Assembly (NCBI GenBank): GCA_027533425.1
Contig: JAPZUD010000001.1
Coordinates: 947,436 to 1,011,435 of the forward strand
Source of the DNA: Beijerinckiaceae bacterium
GTDB lineage: Bacteria > Pseudomonadota > Alphaproteobacteria > Rhizobiales > Beijerinckiaceae
Direction: 5' to 3'
Length of the DNA: 64,000 nucleotides
Below the pieces are notes generated by a model. That model did not search any database and was not told the origin of the DNA. It saw only the letters and a program-made list of their open reading frames with translations. Both the position numbers and the translations under genes were made by a program. Shown here one piece after another: positions 1 to 8,315 of this stretch (position 1 is the first letter of the stretch; every line of letters begins with the position of its first letter).

Positions 1-424
1 GCAGGCCGAGGCCCTGGGTGCCGGCCGCGCGGGCGCGCAATTCGTCGGTCAGGTGCTTGAGCCGCACGAGCGAGCGGACGCGGGTCAACAGCGCGAGCTC
101 ATTGATCGGCTTGGTCAGGAAATCATCGGCGCCGGCCTGCAGCCCGGTCAGGCGATCGGACGGGCTGTCAAGCGCGGTGACCATGATCACGGGGAGATGC
201 GCTGTCTGAGGGGCGGATTTCAGCCGGCGGCACACCTCGTAGCCATCCATGCCCGGCATCATCACGTCGAGCAGCACGACATCGCATTCGCCGCGCTCGC
301 AGATATCCAGCGCCTGCGGGCCGGACATGGCGGTGAGCACGGTAAAGTACTCGGCCGTCAGCCGCGCTTCGAGCAGGCGGATATTCGCGAACACATCGTC
401 GACGATCAGGACGCGTGCGGTCAT
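1..424 (-). CDS. pleD: PleD-type response regulator (diguanylate cyclase), N-terminal part only
   Basis: Only the first 141 codons are present; the gene runs off the left edge. They encode one complete receiver domain: the acidic pair VDD near residue 9, phospho-acceptor Asp in LLDVMMPGMDG, Thr in MVTALD and Lys in LTKP. In Caulobacter and rhizobia PleD carries two receiver domains and a GGDEF domain and makes c-di-GMP at the stalked/old pole when phosphorylated. The GGDEF part is outside the window, so enzyme activity is inferred from family and from the position directly after divK on the same strand, which is the usual divK-pleD order. ATG start at 424, 14 bases after the divK stop. Confidence 0.9.
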   Translation of the reverse strand, partial: MTARVLIVDDVFANIRLLEARLTAEYFTVLTAMSGPQALDICERGECDVVLLDVMMPGMDGYEVCRRLKSAPQTAHLPVIMVTALDSPSDRLTGLQAGADDFLTKPINELALLTRVRSLVRLKHLTDELRARAAGTQGLGL

Positions 425-438
425 GCCAATTCCAACCC

Positions 439-804
439 TTACCCGATAAAGCTTCGCACGGTCTCGATGAACTTCGCGACCGAGATGGGCTTCGAAAGAT
501 ACCCTTCGCAACCCGATTCGCGGATCCGCTCCTCGTCGCCCTTCATGGCGAAGGCCGTGATGGCGATAACCGGAATCGGCCGCATGTCATCATCCTCCTT
601 GAGGAGTTTGATGACATCGATGCCGGACACCTCCGGCAGCTGGATATCCATCAGGATGAGGTCAGGGCGATGCGTACGCGCCAGTTCGAGCCCTTCGAGG
701 CCCGACCTGGACTTGAGCGTCGCATAGCCATGCGCTTCAAGCAGATCGTTGAAGAGCTTCATGTTGAGGTCGTTATCCTCAACGATCAGAACTTTCTTGC
801 TCAT
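439..804 (-). CDS. divK: Single-domain response regulator DivK
   Basis: A 121-residue protein consisting only of a receiver domain. The acidic pocket is E9-D10, the phospho-acceptor is D53 ([13 protein letters not shown]), with a conserved Thr in [12 protein letters not shown] and Lys in LSKPI. DivK is the essential diffusible regulator that is phosphorylated by DivJ/PleC-type kinases and stimulates DivL/CckA to control CtrA and hence cell-cycle progression. The sequence around [11 protein letters not shown] is strongly DivK-like. It lies just upstream of pleD and is probably co-transcribed. No DivJ or PleC kinase lies in the visible part of the locus. Confidence 0.95.
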   Translation of the reverse strand: MSKKVLIVEDNDLNMKLFNDLLEAHGYATLKSRSGLEGLELARTHRPDLILMDIQLPEVSGIDVIKLLKEDDDMRPIPVIAITAFAMKGDEERIRESGCEGYLSKPISVAKFIETVRSFIG

Positions 805-1000
805 CCCCGACCGCCTGAACCCGAAATCCCCGGCCGCCCGAAAACGGGGCTGCCCAATTCGTGTTCACCCTAGCCAGCAACCCTGAATCAATCTGTAATC
901 CGTCCGGGATGCTACCCCGGCACGCCCGCCTTCGGCAAAGATGGTTTAAAGTCGCTTGCCGAGACCGGAGGGTGGCCGGCCATTCGACAGGGAGACCCGG

Positions 1001-1303
1001 ATGATGCGCCTGAAGAACAAGGGACCGGATGCCGAGGCCCTGGCCATCGACGCCCTGGGGTTCCTCGCCGAGGACATGGAGCGCCTCGGCCGGTTCCTCG
1101 CACTGACAGGGATCGATCCGGCGCGCCTGCGCGAAGCTGCAGCCAATCCCGGCTTTCTCGCTTCTGTTCTGGATTATCTCGGGCAGGACGAGAGCCTGGT
1201 TCTCGCCTTTGCCGCCAACCGGCAGATCCGTCCCGAATGGATCGCCGCAGCCCAACGCCAGCTGGCCGGAGCCGCACCGGGCCCCGGCGATTTCCGGGGG
1301 TGA
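1001..1303 (+). CDS. DUF3572 family protein
   Basis: Small acidic protein of 100 residues. It reads as helical: an N-terminal stretch with AEALAIDALGFLAED followed by the ERLGRFLALTGIDPARLR segment, and a C-terminal helix around DESLVLAFAAN. These features match the DUF3572 family, found almost only in alphaproteobacteria and of unknown function. The ATG at 1001 was preferred because a GGGAGA ribosome-binding site sits a few bases upstream; in-frame sequence further upstream has no such site. It is divergent from divK and convergent with eipB. Confidence 0.8.
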   Translation: MMRLKNKGPDAEALAIDALGFLAEDMERLGRFLALTGIDPARLREAAANPGFLASVLDYLGQDESLVLAFAANRQIRPEWIAAAQRQLAGAAPGPGDFRG

Positions 1304-1312
1304 TGGCGGAAT

Positions 1313-2161
1313 TCAGCGCGTGCAGGCTTCTTCCGGCAGCGGCTCGTAGCGCACGGCCTTGGCGGCAAGCGAGAATTCGGGGAATTCGAACAGGAGATCG
1401 CTGACGACGCCATTGGCGAAGGTCACGCTTTTCATCGTGTAGACGGGCACGCGATCGCCCGGACCGCCATCGAAATACGCCATGGAAACCGGCCAGCGCG
1501 GGACCTTGTCGAGGCTGGAAACCTGCAGCGCGGGCTCCAGCCGGCGGTTACGGTCGCCCTCGAGCTTCGGCCCGATCGACGCCACCGTCTCGAACACCTT
1601 CTCGCCGCCCTCGGAACCGTCGAAGAGCCGCGCCTCGTAGCGCCTTTCGCCCTTCAGGGCCGCCTCGACCAGCTGGATCATCATGGCCGAGGGGAACAGG
1701 ATATTGCCGTCGAAATCGCCCTTCTTGCCGCGGGGCTTCTTCATCGCCACCGAGACCGAGCCGTCCCGGACACGCTGGGCCTCGCCATCGGCATCGCGCG
1801 TGGTCTGGCCGTTGACATCGTTCTTCACGGTGAACCGGAAGCGTTTGCCGGCCCCCTCCTCCCAGAGATTGACCCGGAAATCGAGATTCCGGCTCTGCCC
1901 GTCCGAATCGGCCAGCATCGTCGCCTGCCGGAAATTCGTCACGAAGCCATCGCACCGGTTGCCGGTGAACTCGAGGGCCATCAGCCCGGAGGCTGCCGTC
2001 AGTGCTGACCCGCTCCGCGCGCCAAGGCTGATCTCGTAGGCGATACGGTGCGGCTGCAGCTGGACGCCACTGGGTGGCACGCCCTGGCCGACCGCAGGCG
2101 AGGCCGCCAGCAGCGGCACCAGGAGTGTGGCAACGGAAAGGCGCGGCGTGATTCGTTTCAA
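1313..2161 (-). CDS. eipB: EipB-type periplasmic cell-envelope integrity protein (DUF1849)
   Basis: A 282-residue exported protein: Sec signal peptide (hydrophobic run VATLLVPLLAASPAVG ending at AVGQG) followed by the DUF1849 beta-rich domain. Two cysteines remain, C70 in FTGNRCDGF and C280 at the extreme C-terminus. The Brucella EipB family has a conserved disulfide linking cysteines at nearly the same two places, so a C70-C280 bond is inferred. EipB proteins contribute to outer-envelope integrity under stress in Brucella. The TTG start at 2161 was chosen because it places the signal peptide at the N-terminus and has GGGAGA 6-7 bases upstream; the frame stays open 68 codons further but that sequence is not signal-like. 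Confidence 0.85.
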   Translation of the reverse strand: MKRITPRLSVATLLVPLLAASPAVGQGVPPSGVQLQPHRIAYEISLGARSGSALTAASGLMALEFTGNRCDGFVTNFRQATMLADSDGQSRNLDFRVNLWEEGAGKRFRFTVKNDVNGQTTRDADGEAQRVRDGSVSVAMKKPRGKKGDFDGNILFPSAMMIQLVEAALKGERRYEARLFDGSEGGEKVFETVASIGPKLEGDRNRRLEPALQVSSLDKVPRWPVSMAYFDGGPGDRVPVYTMKSVTFANGVVSDLLFEFPEFSLAAKAVRYEPLPEEACTR

Positions 2162-2397
2162 GTCCAGTCTCCCTCGAACGCTGTCAGGGTGAGGCTGCGG
2201 CGGGTTCCGATCAAGGAAATTCCGGGCCGCCAGCTTCGGTGTTTCCACCAGAGAACCGCGCGGAGATGGCGAAAATCCGGCGGGAAACCACACATCCCCG
2301 TGATCACCCCCCTGCCCTTCGCTCGGCTCTTGCGATAATCGGAAAGCGGGCCGGTCCGTTTTCATCAGCGCCGCCCGCCATCCAGATCGAGGTTGTC

Positions 2398-2868
2398 ATG
2401 CCGGATATTGAAAATCGTTTGCGCGAAGCTGGAATTGTCCTGCCCGTCCCGGTGCCGCCGGTTGCGAATTATGTGCCCTGGCGCATCAGTGGCTCCTTGC
2501 TGATCATTTCCGGCCAGGTCTGCGTCGGACCGGACGGCAAGCTGGCGGACAGGCACAAGGGCAAGCTCGGCGGCGCGGTGACGATGGAAGCCGGCGTGGA
2601 GGCGGCGCGGTTCTGCGCAATCAACGTTCTGGCCCAGGCCAAGGCGGCGCTCGGCTCGCTGGACCGCCTGCGCGGGTGCCTCCGTCTCGGTGGCTTCATC
2701 GCGGCGACGCCGGATTTCATTCCGTTGCCGCAGGTGATGAACGGCGCCTCTGACCTGATGGTCGAGGCGCTTGGCGAAGCCGGCAAGCATGCCCGCTCGA
2801 CGATCGGCGTGCCGGTCCTTCCGCTCGACTGCGCCGTCGAGGTCGAGGGCATGTTCGAGATCGCCTGA
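2398..2868 (+). CDS. RidA family protein (YjgF/YER057c/UK114)
   Basis: A 156-residue cytoplasmic protein of the RidA superfamily. RidA proteins hydrolyse reactive enamine/imine intermediates of PLP enzymes, but several subfamilies have lost the key arginine and have other roles. Visible family features are the ISGQVCVGPDGKL strand-turn, the AARFCAINVLAQAKAALGSLDRL helix and the C-terminal stretch VPVLPLDCAVEVEGMFEIA. The family's usual Arg in a CxRxxV-like C-terminal motif is not obvious, so deaminase activity is uncertain. Its stop overlaps the next ATG by one base, implying translational coupling with the glycerophosphodiesterase. Confidence 0.85.
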   Translation: MPDIENRLREAGIVLPVPVPPVANYVPWRISGSLLIISGQVCVGPDGKLADRHKGKLGGAVTMEAGVEAARFCAINVLAQAKAALGSLDRLRGCLRLGGFIAATPDFIPLPQVMNGASDLMVEALGEAGKHARSTIGVPVLPLDCAVEVEGMFEIA

Positions 2869-3626
2869 TGTACACACCCCAGCCCCTGCCTGCCGGCTTT
2901 CTTGACCGCCCGATCGCCCATCGGGGCTTCCATGATGCGGCGGCCGGCCGGCTCGAAAACACGCGGGGCGCGTTCGTCGCAGCCATCGAGGCAGGCTATG
3001 GCATTGAATGCGACATCCAGCCCAGCGCGGATGGCGAGGCCGTGGTCTTCCATGACTTCACGCTCGACCGGCTGACCGTCGAAACCGGCCGGGTTGATGC
3101 CCGGCCGGCAGCCGCCCTCGCGGCGATCCCGTTCCGCCGTGGCGACCACGGCATCGAGTCGCTCGCGGCCCTGTTGGCCCTTGTCGCCGGACAAGTGCCG
3201 CTGGTCATCGAAATCAAGAGCCGCTTCAACGGCGACGACCGGCTGGCCCGGGCAGCTTTGGCCGCCCTCCGGGGCTACGGGGGTCCGGTGGTCCTCAAAT
3301 CCTTCGATCCCGGCGTGCTGGTTGCCCTGCGCAAGGCGGGCGCGAAAGTGCCGCTCGGCATCGTCGCGACCCCCTCCTATGACGATCCCGAAGCCGGCCT
3401 CGACGAAGCCGGAAAGTTCCGGCTGGCCAATCTGCTGCATCTGGCGGAATCCCGGCCGGATTTCGTGTCGTGGGACCAACGCGCAATTCCCAGTGCTGCG
3501 CCCTTCCTCAGCCGTTACGGCCTCGGCCTGCCGCTGATGAGCTGGACAGTGCGCGATCAGGCAACGGCAGACCGCCTGCGCCCGCATATCGACCAGATCG
3601 TCTTCGAGGGCTTTATCCCGGCCTGA
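2868..3626 (+). CDS. Glycerophosphodiester phosphodiesterase (GDPD/UgpQ type)
   Basis: A 252-residue protein without signal peptide, so probably cytoplasmic. It shows the full GDPD TIM-barrel signature: H18-R19-G (AHRGFHD), E30-N31 (LENTRGAF), E47 and D49 (GIECDIQ), H62-D63 (VVFHDFTLDRLT), and EIKSR further on. These residues bind the divalent metal and act in hydrolysis of glycerophosphodiesters to glycerol-3-phosphate plus the alcohol. This suggests a role in recycling deacylated phospholipid head groups. It overlaps the upstream RidA gene by one base; the following acyltransferase starts 49 bases downstream and may belong to the same transcript. Confidence 0.92.
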   Translation: MYTPQPLPAGFLDRPIAHRGFHDAAAGRLENTRGAFVAAIEAGYGIECDIQPSADGEAVVFHDFTLDRLTVETGRVDARPAAALAAIPFRRGDHGIESLAALLALVAGQVPLVIEIKSRFNGDDRLARAALAALRGYGGPVVLKSFDPGVLVALRKAGAKVPLGIVATPSYDDPEAGLDEAGKFRLANLLHLAESRPDFVSWDQRAIPSAAPFLSRYGLGLPLMSWTVRDQATADRLRPHIDQIVFEGFIPA

Positions 3627-3675
3627 CGCGGCCCGGCCCCTTGGTTCGGGGCGCGCGGGCGTTACATGGAGAAGG

Positions 3676-5028
<1,353 letters not shown>

Positions 5029-5205
5029 AGGCCGCACGCCGCGGGCCTCTGTTCCTTGTGGAAGTCAAGCGATGTGCGATCGCGCACATTCATCCTGTTT
5101 GATGCCGCACATTGTCAGCCTGCATTCATCGGCGCAGACTGAACATGTCGATGCTGACAACCTTCGCCATCGGGTGGCGGCGAAAGAGCAGGAAAAGGAA
5201 AGACC

Positions 5206-5547
5206 ATGGAACAGACCGAAAAATCCCGCCTTGACCGCCGTGGCGCGCTGAAAGCGCTGTTCGGCTTTGCTGTCGTCGCCGCCGGAGCCACCGCCCTGAT
5301 GGCCCCGACCGCCGCCGAAGCGGCCCCCGCGCTGAACCCGGAAGGCGCCCTGCCGGAAGCTGAACCGGCTGGCCTGCAGGATATGGCCCCGGACAGCGAA
5401 TTGCCGGAATCCGAGCAGACCCAGTATTACTATTATCGCCGCCCGGTCCGCCGCCGTGTCGTCTATTATCGCCCGGTCCGCCGCCGTGTCGTCTATGTCC
5501 GGCCGCGCCGCCGCGTTTACTACGTCCGCCGCCGCCGCTATTGGTAA
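5206..5547 (+). CDS. Small Tat-exported Tyr/Arg-rich protein of unknown function
   Basis: A 113-residue protein with three parts. Residues 1-39 are a twin-arginine signal (LDRRGALKALFGFAVV, cleavage after AAEAA). Residues ~40-72 are acidic and Pro/Glu-rich. Residues ~73-113 consist of alternating Tyr, Arg and Val with clusters such as YYYYRRPVRRR and end in YVRRRRYW. Similar short exported proteins with Tyr/Arg-rich tails occur in Hyphomicrobiales, but no function is established. The basic tail could bind an acidic polymer or the outer-membrane surface; this is inference only. A good GGAAAGA site precedes the ATG, and a strong terminator follows 23 bases after the stop. Confidence 0.75.
   Translation: MEQTEKSRLDRRGALKALFGFAVVAAGATALMAPTAAEAAPALNPEGALPEAEPAGLQDMAPDSELPESEQTQYYYYRRPVRRRVVYYRPVRRRVVYVRPRRRVYYVRRRRYW
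5441..5496 (+). repeat. Direct repeat, 26 bases with a 30-base period
   Basis: Positions 5441-5466 and 5471-5496 are identical 26-base copies separated by four bases. They encode two RPVRRRVVY units in the Tyr/Arg-rich tail of the Tat-exported protein, and a third, diverged unit follows. The repeat explains the periodic protein sequence and suggests expansion by duplication. Confidence 0.9.
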
Positions 5548-5570
5548 GCGAGGCGGAGCCACCGGCCCAA

Positions 5571-5594
5571 GGGCGGCTTCGGCCGCCCTTTTTT
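5571..5594 (+). terminator. Rho-independent terminator after the Tat-exported protein
   Basis: A seven-base GC stem (GGGCGGC, 5571-5577, with GCCGCCC, 5582-5588) closed by a TTCG tetraloop and followed directly by six T residues. Placement 23 bases after the stop of the preceding plus-strand gene fits a transcription stop. Confidence 0.9.
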
Positions 5595-5599
5595 GTGTC

Positions 5600-6240
5600 G
5601 CGTATCCTGAGAGGAACTGTCCGTTTGTGGATCGGTTTCGCAGAGGTCAAATTGATCAGTAAGAGACCGTTGAGCCAACGGTCGAATCCAACAGCGCTGA
5701 ACCCACCGAACCAATCGGCCATGCTCAATTGAGAGGAATAAAGCACCGTTGAATTCAGTTTTGAAAGAGATGACTGTTTCTAATTTCCACGCAACAAGGC
5801 GCTGATTTATATAAATCGAGGTGAACTAAAAATGGCAATAAATTCATGGAGAGATATACCAGAATGATTTTTGATTTCCTTCCAGTTACCACGCGAGAAA
5901 CAACGGACTATCGAATATTTGTTGCAATTCCATTATTATTAGCAATCTTACTTCAATGGTCACACCCCTTTTTCGAAAGAAAATATGGAATAACAAGAAC
6001 ATTAAAAATACTGATTACATTAAAGAAATTTTTGTTTTTATCTTCAATGACTTTATTGGTCGGGATATTGCTGATCGCAAGTTTTTTGCGCTAAACAGGC
6101 CTCGAAGAAGGGCATGCCGGCAGCACCTACGGTCACGTTATTCCGAAGGGCGCAACATTAACGATTGGCGACGGGGATTTTTTTCGCCTATCGTTCCCCA
6201 AGTTGCGGCTATTGAAGCTTAGCTACCTCAACTCAGGACC
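5600..6240. other. AT-rich island of atypical composition
   Basis: From just after the terminator at 5594 to the HIT gene the base composition falls visibly, with long A/T runs, in contrast to the GC-rich flanks. Apart from the small membrane protein, 5600-5845 shows no supported gene. Immediately after that protein's TAA stop the same frame stays open for about 50 codons to a TGA just inside the HIT gene start. I saw no terminal inverted repeats, tRNA or integrase that would define a mobile element. Confidence 0.55.
5846..6094 (+). CDS. Small membrane protein in an AT-rich patch
   Basis: An 82-residue protein that I do not recognise. It has two hydrophobic segments, roughly residues 24-38 (IFVAIPLLLAILLQW) and 63-80 (FLFLSSMTLLVGILLIASF), separated by a basic loop with ERKYGITRTLK. 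Both ends would probably face the same side of the membrane. Codon use is unlike the neighbours: TTA, ATA, AGA and AAA are common, while the rest of the window is strongly GC-ending. An overlapping reading frame starting at 5956 is considered a shadow. No clear ribosome-binding site precedes the ATG; an in-frame ATG at 5864 is an alternative start. Could be recently acquired DNA or a remnant. Confidence 0.5.
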   Translation: MERYTRMIFDFLPVTTRETTDYRIFVAIPLLLAILLQWSHPFFERKYGITRTLKILITLKKFLFLSSMTLLVGILLIASFLR

Positions 6241-6245
6241 TGCCG

Positions 6246-6668
6246 ATGCCTTATGATCCCGACAACATCTTCGCGAAGATCCTGCGCGGGGAAATCCCCT
6301 GCCACAAGGTCTTCGAGGATGAGGCCGTGCTTTCCTTCATGGACATCATGCCCCGTTCGCCCGGGCATCTGCTGGTCATCCCCAAGGCGCCTGCGCGCAA
6401 CCTGCTCGACATTGCGCCGGACGATCTCGCGGCCCTGATCCGACGCGTGCAGCGCATCGCCCTTGCCGCGAAGGAAGCGCTTGGCGCGGATGGCATCACC
6501 TTGCAGCAATTCTCGGAAGCCGCCGGCGGGCAGGAAGTCTTCCACCTGCATTTCCATGTCCTGCCGCGCTGGGAAGACCAGCGCATGACACCCCATCCCG
6601 CCCCGCGCGGCGATATGGCCGTTCTCGCCGAACAGGCGGCGCGCATCCGGGCTGCCCTCGGCCAGTGA
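6246..6668 (+). CDS. HIT family hydrolase (HinT-like)
   Basis: A 140-residue histidine-triad protein. The catalytic HxHxH is at H100, H102 and H104 (EVFHLHFHVLPRW), preceded by the family's IPCHKVFEDE, SPGHLLVIPKAPARNLLD and QQFSEAAGGQEV segments. HIT proteins of this branch hydrolyse AMP-N-linked compounds such as purine nucleoside phosphoramidates; the natural substrate is not known. It is the first gene after the AT-rich patch. Its TGA overlaps the GTG start of the following gene, so the two are probably translated from one message. Confidence 0.93.
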   Translation: MPYDPDNIFAKILRGEIPCHKVFEDEAVLSFMDIMPRSPGHLLVIPKAPARNLLDIAPDDLAALIRRVQRIALAAKEALGADGITLQQFSEAAGGQEVFHLHFHVLPRWEDQRMTPHPAPRGDMAVLAEQAARIRAALGQ

Positions 6669-7096
6669 GCCTTCGCAAGGCCCTCCCGCTGGCCGGCCTA
6701 GTGGCGCTTGGCGCACCCGCCGGGGCCCAGGAACCGCGGGACGAGCCGCGCGAGATCGTCCGGCTGATCGCGTGGCGCTATACGCTCGGCCCGCCGCCGG
6801 ATCCGGCAAGCCTGCCCTTGGTCGACCGGCTTCGCTCGGCACTCGCCCGGGCCGATATCGATGGCGATGTGGTGATGCGGAACCCGGAAAACCGGATGGA
6901 GCAGCCGGAATCCGGCTGGTCGCAGCGCATCGACAACCAGCGCGCCCGGCTGGTGCTACGCTTCCGCGAGAAAGGCGAGCCCGGCGAGGTCGAATTCCTG
7001 TTCGACCGCGCCTCCGGCCCCTGGCTGATCACCGAGATCCGCAACCGCGACGGCCGTTCGCTGCGCAAGCTGCTCCAGATCCCGACGCCGCCCTGA
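6665..7096 (+). CDS. Exported protein of unknown function
   Basis: A 143-residue protein starting with GTG (overlapping the HIT stop codon). The N-terminus is a Sec signal peptide, LPLAGLVALGAPAGAQ. The mature part is a single small domain with REIVRLIAWRYTLGP near its start and VEFLFDRASGPWLITEIRNRDGRSLRKLLQ near its end, a pattern seen in small periplasmic proteins with a cystatin-like fold. No family can be named with confidence and there are no cysteines. Its coupling to the HIT gene appears structural rather than functional. Confidence 0.65.
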   Translation: MSLRKALPLAGLVALGAPAGAQEPRDEPREIVRLIAWRYTLGPPPDPASLPLVDRLRSALARADIDGDVVMRNPENRMEQPESGWSQRIDNQRARLVLRFREKGEPGEVEFLFDRASGPWLITEIRNRDGRSLRKLLQIPTPP

Positions 7097-7465
7097 TCAC
7101 CCGGCCGCGAGCAGCGCAGCGCTGATCAATACCGCCTCGCCAATGATGACCCCGGCCAGCATCGACTTGCGGAAGACGAAGAAGGCGAGGATGCCGGCGC
7201 CGAGCGCGCCCCAACGCCAGAAGACCGGCACCACCGCCAGCGCGCCCGAGGGAACGAGCAGCAGCTTGGCGACGACGCCGGCCAGCAGGGCCGTGGCCAC
7301 CGCCCGCACCCAGACGAGGATCTCCGCATCTTCCGACAGGCCCCGGACAAGGAAAACCGAGGCCCAGCGCCAGATCTCGCTCGGCAGGAAGCCGAAGAGG
7401 ATCACCACGAGATAGGGCCAGAGCCCGCCGCTCCAATGCTCCAGGGCTGCAAGGGTGGCGGTCAT
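7097..7465 (-). CDS. azlD: AzlD family protein, small subunit of a branched-chain amino-acid exporter
   Basis: A 122-residue hydrophobic protein with four predicted membrane helices. Family features are PYLVVILFGFLPSEIWRWASVFL near the N-terminus and LVWVRAVATALLAGVVAKLLLVPSGAL in the middle. AzlD proteins pair with AzlC to export branched-chain amino acids (azaleucine resistance, as for YgaZH/BrnFE). The start codon overlaps the azlC stop by four bases, the standard coupled arrangement. The substrate is inferred from family only. Confidence 0.88.
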   Translation of the reverse strand: MTATLAALEHWSGGLWPYLVVILFGFLPSEIWRWASVFLVRGLSEDAEILVWVRAVATALLAGVVAKLLLVPSGALAVVPVFWRWGALGAGILAFFVFRKSMLAGVIIGEAVLISAALLAAG

Positions 7466-8250
7466 GCGCCCTCCGCGCGCCGGCGACGGGCCTGCTGCAG
7501 GCGATGGATGGCATAGGCGAGCGTGCCCATGCCAATCCCGCCGACCATCAGGTCAAACCCCGCCGGCACGACCAGAGCCACCAGCGGTGCCGCGCCAAAG
7601 CCGAGAACCAGCGCCAGCCAGTCGACGCTCTGCCGCGCCCCGGCCGCGAGCGCAACGGTGAAATAGATTGGCGAGGTGAAGAGCAGGCCGGCCGCCAAAG
7701 CGGGGGGCAGCTTGGCGATCAGGTAATAGCCGGCGCCGGTCGAGAAGGCCGCAGCCAGCATCACGGTCGAGGCGAAGGCCAGGAAATAGGGAATGCGCTC
7801 CGGCTTCGGCATGGCCGGCAGGCGCCGCATCCCCTCGACCCAGGCCGTGACCGCGACAAAATGCGCAAGGATCAGCATCAGCCAGGTCGGCGTGCCCTTC
7901 CGCGCCGGCTGGCCATCCCGCGCCGGCACGGCCGGCTCCCGCATCAGCGGCAGGATCGACATGCACATCGGTACGAAGCGGATCGACGAGACACAGATCG
8001 CCACCGCGATCAGCGGCAGGGCGACGCCGGCAGCGATCGAGCCGAACAGCACCATCTGTGCCGGGCCGGCCCAGACGAGAATGGTCGAGGCGACAGCCGC
8101 CCCCATCGGATAGCCGACATCCCTGCAAAGCCCACCCACGCCGATCAGCGAGGCCATCAGCATGAAGCTCGGCAGGCCGGCCGCGGCCTTCAGGCCGGCC
8201 AGCGCGGCCTGTCTGGGCGATTTCAGGGCGGGGGAGGAATCGTCAGGCAT
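7462..8250 (-). CDS. azlC: AzlC family protein, large subunit of a branched-chain amino-acid exporter
   Basis: About 262 residues with several membrane helices. The N-terminal region with GLKAAAGLPSFMLMASLIGVGGLCRDVGYP and the ILVWAGPAQMVLFGSIAAG signature are typical of AzlC. ATG at 8250 is preferred over an in-frame TTG two codons upstream. It forms an operon with azlD downstream (four-base overlap). Together they would export branched-chain amino acids, although specificity within this family varies. A proline/arginine loop around AREPAVPARDGQPARKG is longer than in many homologues. Confidence 0.9.
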   Translation of the reverse strand: MPDDSSPALKSPRQAALAGLKAAAGLPSFMLMASLIGVGGLCRDVGYPMGAAVASTILVWAGPAQMVLFGSIAAGVALPLIAVAICVSSIRFVPMCMSILPLMREPAVPARDGQPARKGTPTWLMLILAHFVAVTAWVEGMRRLPAMPKPERIPYFLAFASTVMLAAAFSTGAGYYLIAKLPPALAAGLLFTSPIYFTVALAAGARQSVDWLALVLGFGAAPLVALVVPAGFDLMVGGIGMGTLAYAIHRLQQARRRRAEGA

Positions 8251-8315
8251 GGTCAAGCGACGGCGAAGCTAAGCCTCGCCGCCTGTCCCGTCGAGCCGGA
8301 AAACGGCCTCGCCCT

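Noticed and set aside
800..960. CtrA-type TTAA-N7-TTAA box in front of divK
   Set aside because: No pair of TTAA half-sites with the right spacing is present in the divK upstream region.
5956..6222. A second AT-rich frame overlapping the small membrane protein, in another phase
   Set aside because: It overlaps the better candidate (two good membrane helices at 5846-6094), begins inside it, and its last part is Arg/His-rich and not protein-like.
6095..6245. Possible integrase or phage remnant in the frame after the small protein's stop
   Set aside because: The ~50 codons have no catalytic or family signature that I can name; only the open frame is real.
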